Below are positions 15,610 to 25,731 of a stretch of 64,000 nucleotides of DNA, piece after piece. Position 1 is the stretch's first letter. Every line of letters begins with the position of its first letter. The stretch lies in NCBI GenBank assembly GCA_018432235.1, contig JAHDLO010000015.1, positions 1-64,000 of the forward strand. The letters run 5' to 3'. The stretch comes from Clostridiaceae bacterium (GTDB lineage Bacteria > Bacillota > Clostridia > Peptostreptococcales > Natronincolaceae). Both the position numbers and the translations under genes were made by a program. Under the pieces are notes generated by a model. That model did not search any database and was not told where the DNA came from. It saw only the letters and a list, made by a program, of their open reading frames with translations.

Positions 15610-16302
15610 GTGAAGAATCAAATCAAGGAATTAATATTAAATCTTGGTGCGGATGTGTGTGGTGTCGCTAACATTGATCGCTTTTCCCATGCACCAGCAG
15701 GCTTTCATCCGAGAGATATATTCTCCTACTGCAAATCGGTCATAGTGTTCGGCATAGCTCTTCCAAAAGGGTTGACCATGATAGAACCAAGATTGATATA
15801 CGGTCATTTCAATTATAGCACATGCCCTGAGGCTGATTGGGTAGCATTAAGAGCTGCAAAAGAGATTGAAAGGATATATAGAGGCTATGCTGTACCGCTT
15901 CCCTCAGACGGACCTTATGAATACTGGGATGCAGCAAAACTGGAAGGCCGCGGTCTAATATCCGTGAAACATGCCGCCGTACTCGCAGGATTAGGAGCAC
16001 TAGGCAAAAACACCTTACTACTAAACGAAAAGTATGGTAATTTGTTGACTTTGGGAATAGTACTTACAGAGCTTGACCTTGTCTCCGACTCACTTGTGGA
16101 GAGTATCTGTATAGATGGCTGCAATTTGTGTATCGAAAACTGCCCGTCTCAAGCATTGGATGGTCGAAACACAAATCAGGCTAAATGCAGACCGCATACA
16201 TATGGAACCAATGACAGAGGCTTTGATACTGTTAATTGCAATAAATGTAGGGTGATTTGTCCAATGAGACATGGTAAGAATGGGAGTTGGGATGCAACTT
16301 AA
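15610..16302 (+). CDS. QueG-like 4Fe-4S double-cluster protein
   Basis: 230 residues from GTG 15610 (GGGGG upstream). The C-terminal ferredoxin part has CIDGCNLCIENCP and CNKCRVICP, together binding two 4Fe-4S clusters, as in epoxyqueuosine reductase-type proteins. The N-terminal part (LGADVCGVANIDRF, PRDIFSYCKSVIVFGIALP, AAVLAGLGALGKNTLLLN) matches the same superfamily. It is shorter than true QueG (about 340-380) and lacks the HEAT-repeat tail, so it is a homologue of unknown reaction rather than a confident queuosine enzyme. 84 bases downstream of the deaminase-like gene and possibly co-transcribed. Confidence 0.78.
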   Translation: MKNQIKELILNLGADVCGVANIDRFSHAPAGFHPRDIFSYCKSVIVFGIALPKGLTMIEPRLIYGHFNYSTCPEADWVALRAAKEIERIYRGYAVPLPSDGPYEYWDAAKLEGRGLISVKHAAVLAGLGALGKNTLLLNEKYGNLLTLGIVLTELDLVSDSLVESICIDGCNLCIENCPSQALDGRNTNQAKCRPHTYGTNDRGFDTVNCNKCRVICPMRHGKNGSWDAT

Positions 16303-16619
16303 ACTCACCAGCAATTATTCTAGCATAACCGTTAGTCGTAATATAGCCTTTAGTTGATGTTTGCAGTATCAAGGAGAGTGAATGTTCCATAATATGCAAA
16401 AATCAGGATTGGTCTATTTTGATAAGCGCCACTCAGGTTGGCGATTATCAAAAAAGACTGATCAAAAGAGGTTGGTCAGAAGTTAAATAGCCTTGCGTAC
16501 CAAGTGTTATCATCCATAGGGACAGTAATTGAAGCAAGTGGTATTCGGTACAGGGGAAAGGAGAAGCGGTCAGTCATTTTTTAAATGGCTGACCGCTTCT
16601 TCATGTTTACTGCTGATAC
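16303..16619. terminator. Intergenic with two inverted repeats; terminator for the - strand gene
   Basis: TTGATAAGCGCC (16419-16430) pairs with GGCGATTATCAA (16440-16451), one mismatch. AGAAGCGGTCAG (16562-16573) and CTGACCGCTTCT (16589-16600) are perfect 12-bp arms just beyond the stop of the giant - strand gene, probably its terminator. No gene was seen. Confidence 0.65.
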
Positions 16620-19600
16620 TTATTCCGTCAGTAGGTTATACAGTACCTGTGCCATTTGGGCACGGGTGTAGTCAGCTTCAGGCAAAAGGTATCCGTTATT
16701 GCCGACGATGATACCGGACTTCACCAGATAGGTCATGGCCTCTTGTGCATAATCTGCGACTACGCTGCTATCTGTAAAATCAGAAATCAGTTTGTCGGAA
16801 TCACCTTTGGGCAGTCTGTTCAGCACCTTCAGCACGTTATATAGCAGCGTGAATGTCTCCTGACGGGTGATGGCGGCTTCGGGGGCAAATTTGTTGTCAC
16901 CGACGCCCCTCGAAATGCCCAGCCGCTTCGCTGTCGCAAGATAGCCGGTATAATACGTATTGCCGGCGTCAGCAAAGTTGTTGGAGCTATCTGCGTCGGC
17001 TTCAATGCCATAGGCCCGCAGGAGGAGTGTGATAAACTGCCCGCGGGTCAATGTGGAGTCGGGGCTGAAGGTGGTGGCAGTCGTGCCGGAGGTAATTCTG
17101 CGGGAGGCTAAATAGCTCACCGCATCGGCGTACCACGCCGTGCTGGCCACGTCGGCATAAGCAACCAGGCTGTAACCCACGGCGTAAAGGCTGAAGTGTG
17201 TGGTCTGGAAGGTCACAGCCTTTGCCTTCAAATCGTAGCGTCCGTTTGTCACGCAACTCAGGCTCCCGTTACCGTCAATATACCAGATGACAATGCTTTC
17301 GGGAGATTCAAGCTCCCTCGCTGTCGGAAGGTATGGAATGGATACCGCAACAGGTGTGTCTGGGTTGCTCCAATCAGTCTCAACGCCGTCCAGTGTTAAT
17401 GTGAGGGAGAGAACTGGACGCCCCCCTACGGCAACCCGTGCCTCGTCGTGCAGAGCGGCGCCGTCGACTTTGCCGATGGCAATGCCGGCGGTTTTTCCCT
17501 CCAGACCTACCATCCCCTCCAGCATGCCGGAAGGGATGCTGATTTGGGCGATTGGCGTATCGATGGTAAGAGAAGTCCCGCTAGTTGTCCCCACCAGTGC
17601 CTCTGCGGGCAGCGCCACCAGATAGCGGTCAACGCCTGAAAGCTCGGGTAGGGTCAGGGTGGCATCGGCGTTGCCTTCAAAAATTTCCCTGGCCAGATCC
17701 CCCAGCGACACAATTGCCTGCCCACCGCTTATCCGGATGCTGATGTCGGTACGGCTTATGCCGCCAATTTTTAGAACAGCACTTATCTCGCCAGCGTTAA
17801 GTCCGGTGCTTTGGCTACCGCTTTCGGAGCCACCGTCCGAGTCTGAAGTGCTCTGGATACTGATGTTTTGTACCCGTACGGTATACGTGGTCTGTGTGCC
17901 CCCGGAGGAGGTCACCGTCACGGTAAACACGGTCTCGCCGTAGGGCAAGGATAGCGGCCCGGCGGTGGAGACGGCGGAGCCATTGCGCTTCACAGTAACG
18001 ATGGCAGCCGAGTCTTCTGCCACTGCCGTAAGGGTGGTAGCGGTCAGGTCATAGGTCTTGACGATGTATTCATACACCTCCGGGTCAAAATCCAGCTGCA
18101 CGCCGGTGAGCTTCAGAGAGGAAAGTCGCGCATTGCCGGCGGACATGGAGGTGAAGGTCAAATCGACAGAGTGGCCCGCGGTGCTGAAGCTAAGCGTGGC
18201 AGTGTCCGAAGACTCCTCTCCGTCAATGCTCAGCAGACTGCCTTCGGTTCCGTTGTAGGTTTGAAGGGTTTCTAAGGCGTTTCCGCCTTCGTCCCGCAGC
18301 GTCGCCACAATGTTGCCGTTGGAGAGGCTCTGCATGGCGTTGTTGGCGGCGTTCACCCGCAAGGTCGTAGCACCGTCAACGGTTTCCAGGGTACTGGACA
18401 GGGACACTCTTTGGCCATATCGCTCGATGAGGCTGTAAATTTGAACATAATCCAGGTCGTTGCCGCTCTCGGCGTCATCCACCGCATTCCCGTTCTCAAG
18501 AAGCACCACGCGGAAATAGACCCAGGTGCCCCCGTCGGGGATCTCGCCGTCCTCGTCCAGCAGACTCGCCAGCGCGGTCTCCTCCAACGTTACGTTCACC
18601 GGCAGTAGGCCGTCGTTGAGGGCGGTTATGGCGTCGGCACCCGAAAAGAGTCCTGCCCAAAGAGGATCACCCGTAAAGTTGGTATTGTCCCAAACTTCCA
18701 GCCGGACGGAGTGGACAGCCGAATTTAGGGCTGCATACCCGCTGGTTTCCAACTGGATGAGGAAGCCTCGCTCCCGCCCGCTTTGCTTGGTTATGGCGAT
18801 CTGACCGATGTCGACATCCGGCAGGCTCAGATTAAGGAAGCCGCCGGCCGTTCCGGTTTTGTCCTCGCTGCCAAACAGTGCCGTCACGGCGTAAGCAGTA
18901 CCGACGACGGTATCTGGCACAGGATAGAGGACGGTGAAGGTTTCGCTGTCTCCGGGCAGGATGCTCAGGTCTGCATATAGAAAGTCATCATCGCCTACGG
19001 AAACGGTGATTCCTGTAATGGTATCCATTCCGTCATTAGTGACGGTAAAGCTTACGGGCAGCTCCAGTCCGGGAATGACGTCGGCGTAAAGGAACTGGGG
19101 CTCCGCCACCGAAATGGTGCTTTGATATGCAACCGTGGCGACGGACATCGTCGCTTCTCCGGTTTTGGTGTCCGCCAGCACCATGACAAGATGCACCTCA
19201 CCGGTTACCAAATCTGTCCTGGCGTCCAGAGAGCCCAGTATGGTTCCCGCCGGTAGCTTCAGTAGTCGCGTCCTGCCAGATAGAGAGAACACCCCCTCGG
19301 ATATCTGAACAGGCTTTGCGCCGTAAATAGCGTATGCGTAAGTGTCGTCCTCTGCTTCACACCAGAGTATTGAAAGCTCCTCCAGGGTCTTCGCACCCTT
19401 GGAAAAGAGGAAGCTGTCGTAATCGCGGACGACACTGTCTTCGGACAATGACAGGGAAAGCGTGGGATATAGGGTCCCATCGGCATTGACCGCCGCCAGT
19501 TGTATTGAAAGCTGCTCACTCTCGTCAATGTGATTCCAACCCGCCACAAATCGGAGGACCCCGTTCGGGAATTCCACGGCTGTGATTTGCGGATTGTAAT

Positions 19601-22600
19601 CTTCCGTAGCGTTTTCGGTGAGGCGTAGGGTACTGCGCACTGTTCCATCGGCCTTCAGCACGGTGCAGAAGAGTTCTGAATCTCCCTCGTCTTCCATTAC
19701 CTGATAAAGAATTGCTGTGGTGCCATCCGCCATCATGGCGGTGCTTAGGGCCGTAACCTGAGCTAGGCTGCCGTCATACAGGACCTGCGCCTCGCCCCAC
19801 GACGAGCCGTCATAAAGGGCGTACATCAGGTAATTGGAGGAAAACTCCAGAGGACTCTCCAGATCGCCGAGGGTCACGCCCAGCCAAGCCGCGATGGCTT
19901 TGCCATTGGCGGAGGCTGTTACAGGGCTCAGCTCAGGTGTGTCGTTGGTAGTCAGCTGTGTGGTCAAAAACGTACCGGAGGCCGGATTATAAATCGACGC
20001 CATTACCTCTGTGGAGGCAAGTGCGCTTACGACATCTTCTGACGTGGCTTCCTCCCCCGCCTTGCCGTCAGGAGCGATGAAATACCGCAACCATACGGCG
20101 GAAGCGCCTCCAGACGCTGTGCCGGAGAGGGCAAGATCGCTGTCGGGGTAGTCGGATTCGTCAATTTCTTCTCCCTCTGGATATTCCCCGTTGGTATCCC
20201 GCACAGAGAACACCACCGCGGTGTCCCTCAGATCGGTGCTGCCCATGTCTGAAAGATAGGCCAGCAGGCTGCCATCTTCAGCTAGCAAGGGGGCGGCGTA
20301 GGGATAAGCGTTGCTCTGGAGCGTTTCCATTTTCGACTCGTGGGAAGCACTCATCAGACGCAAGACTGATGATGGTGTGCCCCAGGAGCGCTGGAAGCTG
20401 TCCAGATAGGAACGGCCGTCATAGCTTATGGTCTGGGAAACGGGAACCAGCTCCGGCTGGCTCATGCTAAACAGCCTGCCGGAGGGGAGCGTGCCGCCGC
20501 TAATCAGACGGTTGATGTCGTTGTAGTTGTTGAAAGTCCAACTATTGGAGTAGTTTGTGAGCTCATAATCACCTTTGACGGTGTATAGGGGTCCGAGTTT
20601 GATTTCAAAGGCCACGCCTACCTCGCCCGAAATGCCAAGCCTCTGTCCGTTTTCCGTCTGTCCGTCGCTGTCCAGATACCACAGGTAGGTCTGTGACAGA
20701 GTACCTTTGCCATAGGGCCCGGCCCAAAGGGCAAGCACCTTGTAGTCTCGGCCCACGCCTCCTGAGCCGTATATGCTGAAGGTGGGGGAGATTCTTGGGA
20801 TATAGGCTGTTTTGCTGCCGTCAGCAGAGCGTAGGATAGTCAGCCCCGACGCCACAGACATGTTGGTTCTGAACTTTGCCGTTACCGGCACAACGCTGAT
20901 GTAGCCGTTGTACCTGCGCTCATATTCCTTGCTGGCTCCCAGGTAAAGGTCTCCCCGCAGCAGGCTCAGATCCCATTTTTGAGTGGTCACATTGAATTTC
21001 AAAGAGCATTCGATATAGGCGCCGCCACTGTAATACCTAGAGGAGTCACCAGATGACCGGGCAATCTTCATAAACTCACTCCGTCCGACCCCCTTCCCTC
21101 GGACATTGGGCAGAAAGCCATAGGTCGCTGGGTCGTCAGTGTTCATAAGCACGCCCGTTGGTGCATTGTTCCAATTAAACTTCGAACTAGCACTTTGCCT
21201 AAGTACTCCCTTATAAACCAACGGATCGTCAGTGGAGGAAAGCTCTAAGCCAAGGAACCTATAGAAAGGATGGGCTGTGATGGAATTGGTCATCTCCAGC
21301 GCCTCCTTCACCAGACTGTTTCCGATGCTGATCGAATCGCCTGTAGAGCCCGGTAATATGCTGCTAAATAAATCCCACAGCTGAGCATTATCCATAATCC
21401 TATAATCCATCTTAGGAATCCCATGCAGTCTTTGTACCCGGATCGGCTTGGAAAGCTGATAGATTGACCTGGAGTCGTTACTGTACATTGCCGTGACAGA
21501 AGGATAGACATACCCTTTTTCCCCAGGCTTGAGCTTCCAATGAATCATATTACTGAGTGAGCCGCTTATATCATTGGAGAAGCGCAGGATAAAAATATCC
21601 GAAAATGGGTGGGATTGTTCCACCACACCGCGTTCTGCATAGCCTAGGCTCGCCCCTGAGCCGTCTGCCAAATGAAGGTAATACAGCATATTTTCATTGT
21701 AGCCCGGGAGCATCAGGGTCATATTCAGCAGCGCCTGTGACGGTACTTCCTCCAGCTTCAGCAGACCATCGTCCAGTGATAGCTCCTGACCATCCAGGGT
21801 GAGGGACTGACTGAGGATAATCGCCTTGTTCTGAACCAGGCTGTCGTTCAGCTTTGTAATCCCAGCGCTTACGCTTACGCCCAAGGGAGAGGATTTTCTG
21901 GCCTGGATGTCGGCGTTTTCCACCGTGATGTAGGTGGGGAAATAGTCTGCCTCGGAAAGCGCACCAAAGCTCACCTCAATCACATATTTAAGCTCGTCAG
22001 AGGGAGTAATCCTTCTGCTGTAGCCCATAAGGTCAAAGGAGAGGGCATAACGGCCGTAGCTGTCGGCTGTCACAGTCTGATCTGCGTTTCCAAGGCTGCC
22101 GTTTATCCTTGTGCCGCTGTAATACTCCCCGTTTACATACAAGCCGCCCCGCACAGTAACAGGGTCGGTGTAAGCGTCACCCGTTGTGTCATTGAACAGG
22201 GATAGGGACACATTATAGTTGATCTTCGGCAGGGTCACAGTATGGATGGGGTAGAGGTCAAAGGAGGCGGCTTTAGTCTGCCCTGCCTCCAGCATATTCT
22301 TCTTAAGCACCGCGAAATCATATAGCTCCTGGTAGGTGTCCAGGGGATAAAACACCACGTCGCTTGCGATGCTGCTTTCCTCATAGACTCCCACCGAGCC
22401 AAGGGTAGTTAAGGTTTTCTCCTGACCGTTTCCGTTGGTATAGACCATCCGGAACGGCAACTGTGGAGTGGTCTGGAACAGGTATAGACTATCCGTGCCG
22501 CTTACCACCACCTGCTGGGAGACGGACATGCCGGTCCGGGCGTGGGTAGCAGTAACCGTGCTGGTGCCCGCAGCGTCACCCTGAAGCCTCAGTATGGCGC

Positions 22601-25600
22601 TGGGGGGCAGTGTGAGACTGTCACCCTCTGTAATTTGTGTGTTCCCATACCAGATGGAGGCACTCGAACCACTTATCGACCAGGTGATCTGGTCGGCCAC
22701 GTTGCTCCAGGCGTAGGTACTGCTGTTGATGCTGACTCTTTTACTCAGGTTCAGCCCCGTGCGGGAGCGCAGGACACCTGTAGAATATATTTCTCCGTCT
22801 ACCAAATCAGGTTTTAGCTCCACCCTCAGTCCGCCAGTAGGAAACCCACCGACCCAAAAGTTCATTGTACCGGAGCGATAAACGTAAACACAGTAGGAGT
22901 CGACGGACCAGGTGGCGTCGTCGGGGTTTTTCACCTGAAGGGACACGGTGTATACATCCATCAGGCGCCCCGTATTTACACTGCTGACAGAAACCGATAT
23001 AGTACCCGGGGTAGCAGCCATTACAACGGGGGTAACCTCGCTGTTGCGGGTTACGGTAAGCTGGTATTCGGCTTCGTTTGTTGTGTTTTCTGGAGAAGCT
23101 GTAACGGAAAAGCTGCTGCTTTCGTCAGTAAGATAGAGGGAGGAGGGCCGTATCAGCACCGCCTTGGCAGGTTTTTCCCGCACACGGATGTCAGCCTCAG
23201 CGGTCAGTGTGATGCCGGATGCCGTATCGGTGGATTTAATCTCAAGGATATAGCCGTATACCCCCTTTGCCGTAGCAGTTTGCAGATGCTCGCTCGGAAC
23301 AGTATAGGAAACTATGGGGGTGGCGGCGCTGGCGTTCTGAAGATCTTGCCAGACCTGCGCTCCCCGCTGTAGGGTATCGCCTGAATAGACCGCACTGTAA
23401 AGCGTAAAGGTGTAGTCTGTTCCGGCTCCTGCGGTCACTGCTTCATTTCTTGCGGTGATGTTGGTGGCAATACTGACCTTAGCGTCGCTGCCCTTCAGCA
23501 CCTCCAGCTTTGACAGTGCTGTGGGCACATAGAGATAGGCTCCGTCAGCCTCTGTCACCTTCAGGGTGGGGGTGCTGAGAGTTACTGTATTGCTGGAAAT
23601 GGGATTCGTCACGGTCAAAGAAAAGGACACCGTTCCAACGCCGAGTACGGTAATGTTGCCGTTTTCGTCAATGGTGGCCACCGCGTCATTTCTGCTGCCC
23701 CATATAAAATATTCCTTCTGCTGCCAGGTCGCTGCCACGTTCAGGGTATAGCCCAAAGAAAGGCCGGAGGCCGCAGAGGCGGAAATGCTGTTGGAGCTTG
23801 GCCAGTCGGTATAGGTCAAGGCGACATCCGATTCATCGTCTACGAGAATCAGCGGGGGAATCGCATACTGGGCGGTGAGACCATACAGCAGCTCAAAGGA
23901 ATCGTCGGCATTGTCGTCCAGATAAAATTCTAGTATATAGATGACGTTCTCACCTGTGGTGTTTTCCGGCGCGGTGAAGGTTCCCGTGAGGCCGGTGGCC
24001 TGTCCGGTGGTTTCATCAATTGCCACGGTCAGGGCTACGTCTGTCGCTGCGATCCCGCCCTCGTTTACGGCTGTGACGGCTCTAGCCTTGAGGGCCGTGG
24101 AAACCGTACCGTCCAAGCGGGAGCTTTCAGCCAGCCAAGTCCGAAGCTCTGTGTCTGCCTTCAGCGGGACTGAGACCTTCACGGTGGCCGTGGGGGCAGT
24201 GCCCTGATCCACAGTGGCCTCCGGCTTGGCGGCATAGAGGAGCGCCGCGGTGGCATCGAAGGCGGCTATGGCGATGGCAGCGTCCCCTGCTCCGGGCTCT
24301 GCCAGTCCCCTGCCCGATAAATCCTCTGCCCCTATGATTGCGGTTACTGCTACGGGCAGATAGCTGGTACCCAGAGCCTCGTCACCTAGGGTGTAAAGAA
24401 AGCTGACGGATTCTGAGATGGTACCGGACGACTCCATCGGCCGCAGGCTCTCGCCGCCCGCCTGGAACGTAATACCGTCTGTATACACCGGCTCGCTGAA
24501 TGTGATAACCACGGGCACCTGGTCTCCGTAATAGTAGTCTGTGCCCAGCATGGCGGAAACGTCTGTCACCCTGGGTGCGGTTTCGTCGGAAAAATAGACC
24601 TGCTCCGACCTATAGATATTGTCTTCGTCCACAAAGTGGAGCGAAAGGCCGTCAGCATCTGACGTGAAGGTGAGATCCAGTCGGCGGACAATGCCGTTAG
24701 CTTCTTTTCCGAGTCCTAGGCTGAGGGCGTCGAGAGATTGCAATTGTCCAAAACCTTCCGAATAGAGGGAGCTGCTTTCTTCTGTGGGTACGGTAATATA
24801 CGTAGAGATTTCTCCCCTGACAGCAGTAGCCCCTTCATCGGCAAAAGAGGCCACCGTGTATGTAACAGTCTGTTCCTCGCCCGTGTCGTTGCTCAAATAT
24901 CCGTCCGGTAGCAGGATATGGGTGAAGACCCCTGCGTCCAGCATTTTCCGGATGTCACCGTCAATAAAGCCCGTCAGGGTCAGTGGTGCGTCCACCGTGA
25001 TGGGATACACGCCGTCGGTCATATCGGATACGATGTTCAAATCAATCAGCGCGGTACCCACGGCGGCTGAATAGCTGGCAGCATAGTCAAAGTCGCTTTC
25101 TATAGGCACTGGCACGGTCAGGCTGCGCCGATCTCCGTCAAACAGCGCGTTTTTGATGCCGCTGCAATATAGATAGAAAATGCGCTCTCCGCTCCAACGG
25201 GCGTTGGGGTTGTTGGCGGTTCCGTAGTTACCGGGGTTGTCCGCAAGAGGTGCAACCGCTATTGTCACCTCCTGTGTGGTTGCACCTACAGATAAAGTGA
25301 CGCTTCCGCTTAAATCACCCATCAGGTGCTTTTCTCTGTCGGCGCTGCCGGAGGCAACAGTATAGTCAAATGTAACCGTACGATCTCCTGGATTAGCCAG
25401 TGTAAAGCGCACGATAGCATTCTCTGCGGTTTCTCCGGTCTTCCCATCGGTCACGATTTCCCAGGTAACGCGGGTGTCCTGGACTTCGATGGAGGCTGTA
25501 ACCGGCCAGCCTGTATCTTCCCCCTCCGCCGATGTCAAGCCCAGCGGCAACACCAGACACAGAATCAGCACGGCAACTGTGAGGCGTGTCCTGAATTTCA

Positions 25601-25601
25601 T
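16620..25601 (-). CDS. Giant SLH-anchored surface protein (2993 aa)
   Basis: Exported cell-wall protein. A signal peptide (hydrophobic LTVAVLILCLVLPLGL, ending near SAEG) leads into a Calx-beta-like strand region (about 40-120). A bacterial-Ig-like domain around 640-700 follows (the NDAVATIDENGNITVLGVGT pattern). A central stretch near 1700-2300 looks like a beta-propeller or CARDB-type sandwich. A cadherin-like beta-sandwich lies near 2520-2600 (LTGVQLDFDPEVYEYIV). Three SLH motifs stand at the extreme C-terminus (about 2820-2993), starting YADVASTAWYADAVSYL and ending MAQVLYNLLTE; these bind pyruvylated wall polymer. The gene is far richer in G+C than everything around it except the divergent TetR gene, which points to transfer from a GC-richer Clostridia donor. 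Precise role (adhesion, carbohydrate binding) unknown. Confidence 0.85.
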   Translation of the reverse strand: MKFRTRLTVAVLILCLVLPLGLTSAEGEDTGWPVTASIEVQDTRVTWEIVTDGKTGETAENAIVRFTLANPGDRTVTFDYTVASGSADREKHLMGDLSGSVTLSVGATTQEVTIAVAPLADNPGNYGTANNPNARWSGERIFYLYCSGIKNALFDGDRRSLTVPVPIESDFDYAASYSAAVGTALIDLNIVSDMTDGVYPITVDAPLTLTGFIDGDIRKMLDAGVFTHILLPDGYLSNDTGEEQTVTYTVASFADEGATAVRGEISTYITVPTEESSSLYSEGFGQLQSLDALSLGLGKEANGIVRRLDLTFTSDADGLSLHFVDEDNIYRSEQVYFSDETAPRVTDVSAMLGTDYYYGDQVPVVITFSEPVYTDGITFQAGGESLRPMESSGTISESVSFLYTLGDEALGTSYLPVAVTAIIGAEDLSGRGLAEPGAGDAAIAIAAFDATAALLYAAKPEATVDQGTAPTATVKVSVPLKADTELRTWLAESSRLDGTVSTALKARAVTAVNEGGIAATDVALTVAIDETTGQATGLTGTFTAPENTTGENVIYILEFYLDDNADDSFELLYGLTAQYAIPPLILVDDESDVALTYTDWPSSNSISASAASGLSLGYTLNVAATWQQKEYFIWGSRNDAVATIDENGNITVLGVGTVSFSLTVTNPISSNTVTLSTPTLKVTEADGAYLYVPTALSKLEVLKGSDAKVSIATNITARNEAVTAGAGTDYTFTLYSAVYSGDTLQRGAQVWQDLQNASAATPIVSYTVPSEHLQTATAKGVYGYILEIKSTDTASGITLTAEADIRVREKPAKAVLIRPSSLYLTDESSSFSVTASPENTTNEAEYQLTVTRNSEVTPVVMAATPGTISVSVSSVNTGRLMDVYTVSLQVKNPDDATWSVDSYCVYVYRSGTMNFWVGGFPTGGLRVELKPDLVDGEIYSTGVLRSRTGLNLSKRVSINSSTYAWSNVADQITWSISGSSASIWYGNTQITEGDSLTLPPSAILRLQGDAAGTSTVTATHARTGMSVSQQVVVSGTDSLYLFQTTPQLPFRMVYTNGNGQEKTLTTLGSVGVYEESSIASDVVFYPLDTYQELYDFAVLKKNMLEAGQTKAASFDLYPIHTVTLPKINYNVSLSLFNDTTGDAYTDPVTVRGGLYVNGEYYSGTRINGSLGNADQTVTADSYGRYALSFDLMGYSRRITPSDELKYVIEVSFGALSEADYFPTYITVENADIQARKSSPLGVSVSAGITKLNDSLVQNKAIILSQSLTLDGQELSLDDGLLKLEEVPSQALLNMTLMLPGYNENMLYYLHLADGSGASLGYAERGVVEQSHPFSDIFILRFSNDISGSLSNMIHWKLKPGEKGYVYPSVTAMYSNDSRSIYQLSKPIRVQRLHGIPKMDYRIMDNAQLWDLFSSILPGSTGDSISIGNSLVKEALEMTNSITAHPFYRFLGLELSSTDDPLVYKGVLRQSASSKFNWNNAPTGVLMNTDDPATYGFLPNVRGKGVGRSEFMKIARSSGDSSRYYSGGAYIECSLKFNVTTQKWDLSLLRGDLYLGASKEYERRYNGYISVVPVTAKFRTNMSVASGLTILRSADGSKTAYIPRISPTFSIYGSGGVGRDYKVLALWAGPYGKGTLSQTYLWYLDSDGQTENGQRLGISGEVGVAFEIKLGPLYTVKGDYELTNYSNSWTFNNYNDINRLISGGTLPSGRLFSMSQPELVPVSQTISYDGRSYLDSFQRSWGTPSSVLRLMSASHESKMETLQSNAYPYAAPLLAEDGSLLAYLSDMGSTDLRDTAVVFSVRDTNGEYPEGEEIDESDYPDSDLALSGTASGGASAVWLRYFIAPDGKAGEEATSEDVVSALASTEVMASIYNPASGTFLTTQLTTNDTPELSPVTASANGKAIAAWLGVTLGDLESPLEFSSNYLMYALYDGSSWGEAQVLYDGSLAQVTALSTAMMADGTTAILYQVMEDEGDSELFCTVLKADGTVRSTLRLTENATEDYNPQITAVEFPNGVLRFVAGWNHIDESEQLSIQLAAVNADGTLYPTLSLSLSEDSVVRDYDSFLFSKGAKTLEELSILWCEAEDDTYAYAIYGAKPVQISEGVFSLSGRTRLLKLPAGTILGSLDARTDLVTGEVHLVMVLADTKTGEATMSVATVAYQSTISVAEPQFLYADVIPGLELPVSFTVTNDGMDTITGITVSVGDDDFLYADLSILPGDSETFTVLYPVPDTVVGTAYAVTALFGSEDKTGTAGGFLNLSLPDVDIGQIAITKQSGRERGFLIQLETSGYAALNSAVHSVRLEVWDNTNFTGDPLWAGLFSGADAITALNDGLLPVNVTLEETALASLLDEDGEIPDGGTWVYFRVVLLENGNAVDDAESGNDLDYVQIYSLIERYGQRVSLSSTLETVDGATTLRVNAANNAMQSLSNGNIVATLRDEGGNALETLQTYNGTEGSLLSIDGEESSDTATLSFSTAGHSVDLTFTSMSAGNARLSSLKLTGVQLDFDPEVYEYIVKTYDLTATTLTAVAEDSAAIVTVKRNGSAVSTAGPLSLPYGETVFTVTVTSSGGTQTTYTVRVQNISIQSTSDSDGGSESGSQSTGLNAGEISAVLKIGGISRTDISIRISGGQAIVSLGDLAREIFEGNADATLTLPELSGVDRYLVALPAEALVGTTSGTSLTIDTPIAQISIPSGMLEGMVGLEGKTAGIAIGKVDGAALHDEARVAVGGRPVLSLTLTLDGVETDWSNPDTPVAVSIPYLPTARELESPESIVIWYIDGNGSLSCVTNGRYDLKAKAVTFQTTHFSLYAVGYSLVAYADVASTAWYADAVSYLASRRITSGTTATTFSPDSTLTRGQFITLLLRAYGIEADADSSNNFADAGNTYYTGYLATAKRLGISRGVGDNKFAPEAAITRQETFTLLYNVLKVLNRLPKGDSDKLISDFTDSSVVADYAQEAMTYLVKSGIIVGNNGYLLPEADYTRAQMAQVLYNLLTE

Positions 25602-25660
25602 AACTCATTCCTCCTTGCTTTTTCAGGATTCCAATAGTATAATAAAGGTATAAACAAAAC

Positions 25661-25674
25661 ATGACTGTGGTCAT
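25661..25674. promoter_or_regulatory. Candidate TetR operator in divergent promoter region
   Basis: ATGAC-TGTG-GTCAT, a palindrome between the divergent starts of the SLH gene and the TetR gene. A TATACT -10-like element for the - strand gene lies at 25636-25642. Inference: the TetR protein binds here and controls both genes. Confidence 0.4.
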
Positions 25675-25731
25675 ATATTTGGATTGTATCATAATAAAAT
25701 GTAAAAATCAATTGATAAAGGATTGAATGGA

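Noticed and set aside
16840..25690. Many long frames on the opposite strand of the giant SLH gene
   Set aside because: They lack ribosome sites and family features and are expected in GC-richer coding DNA.
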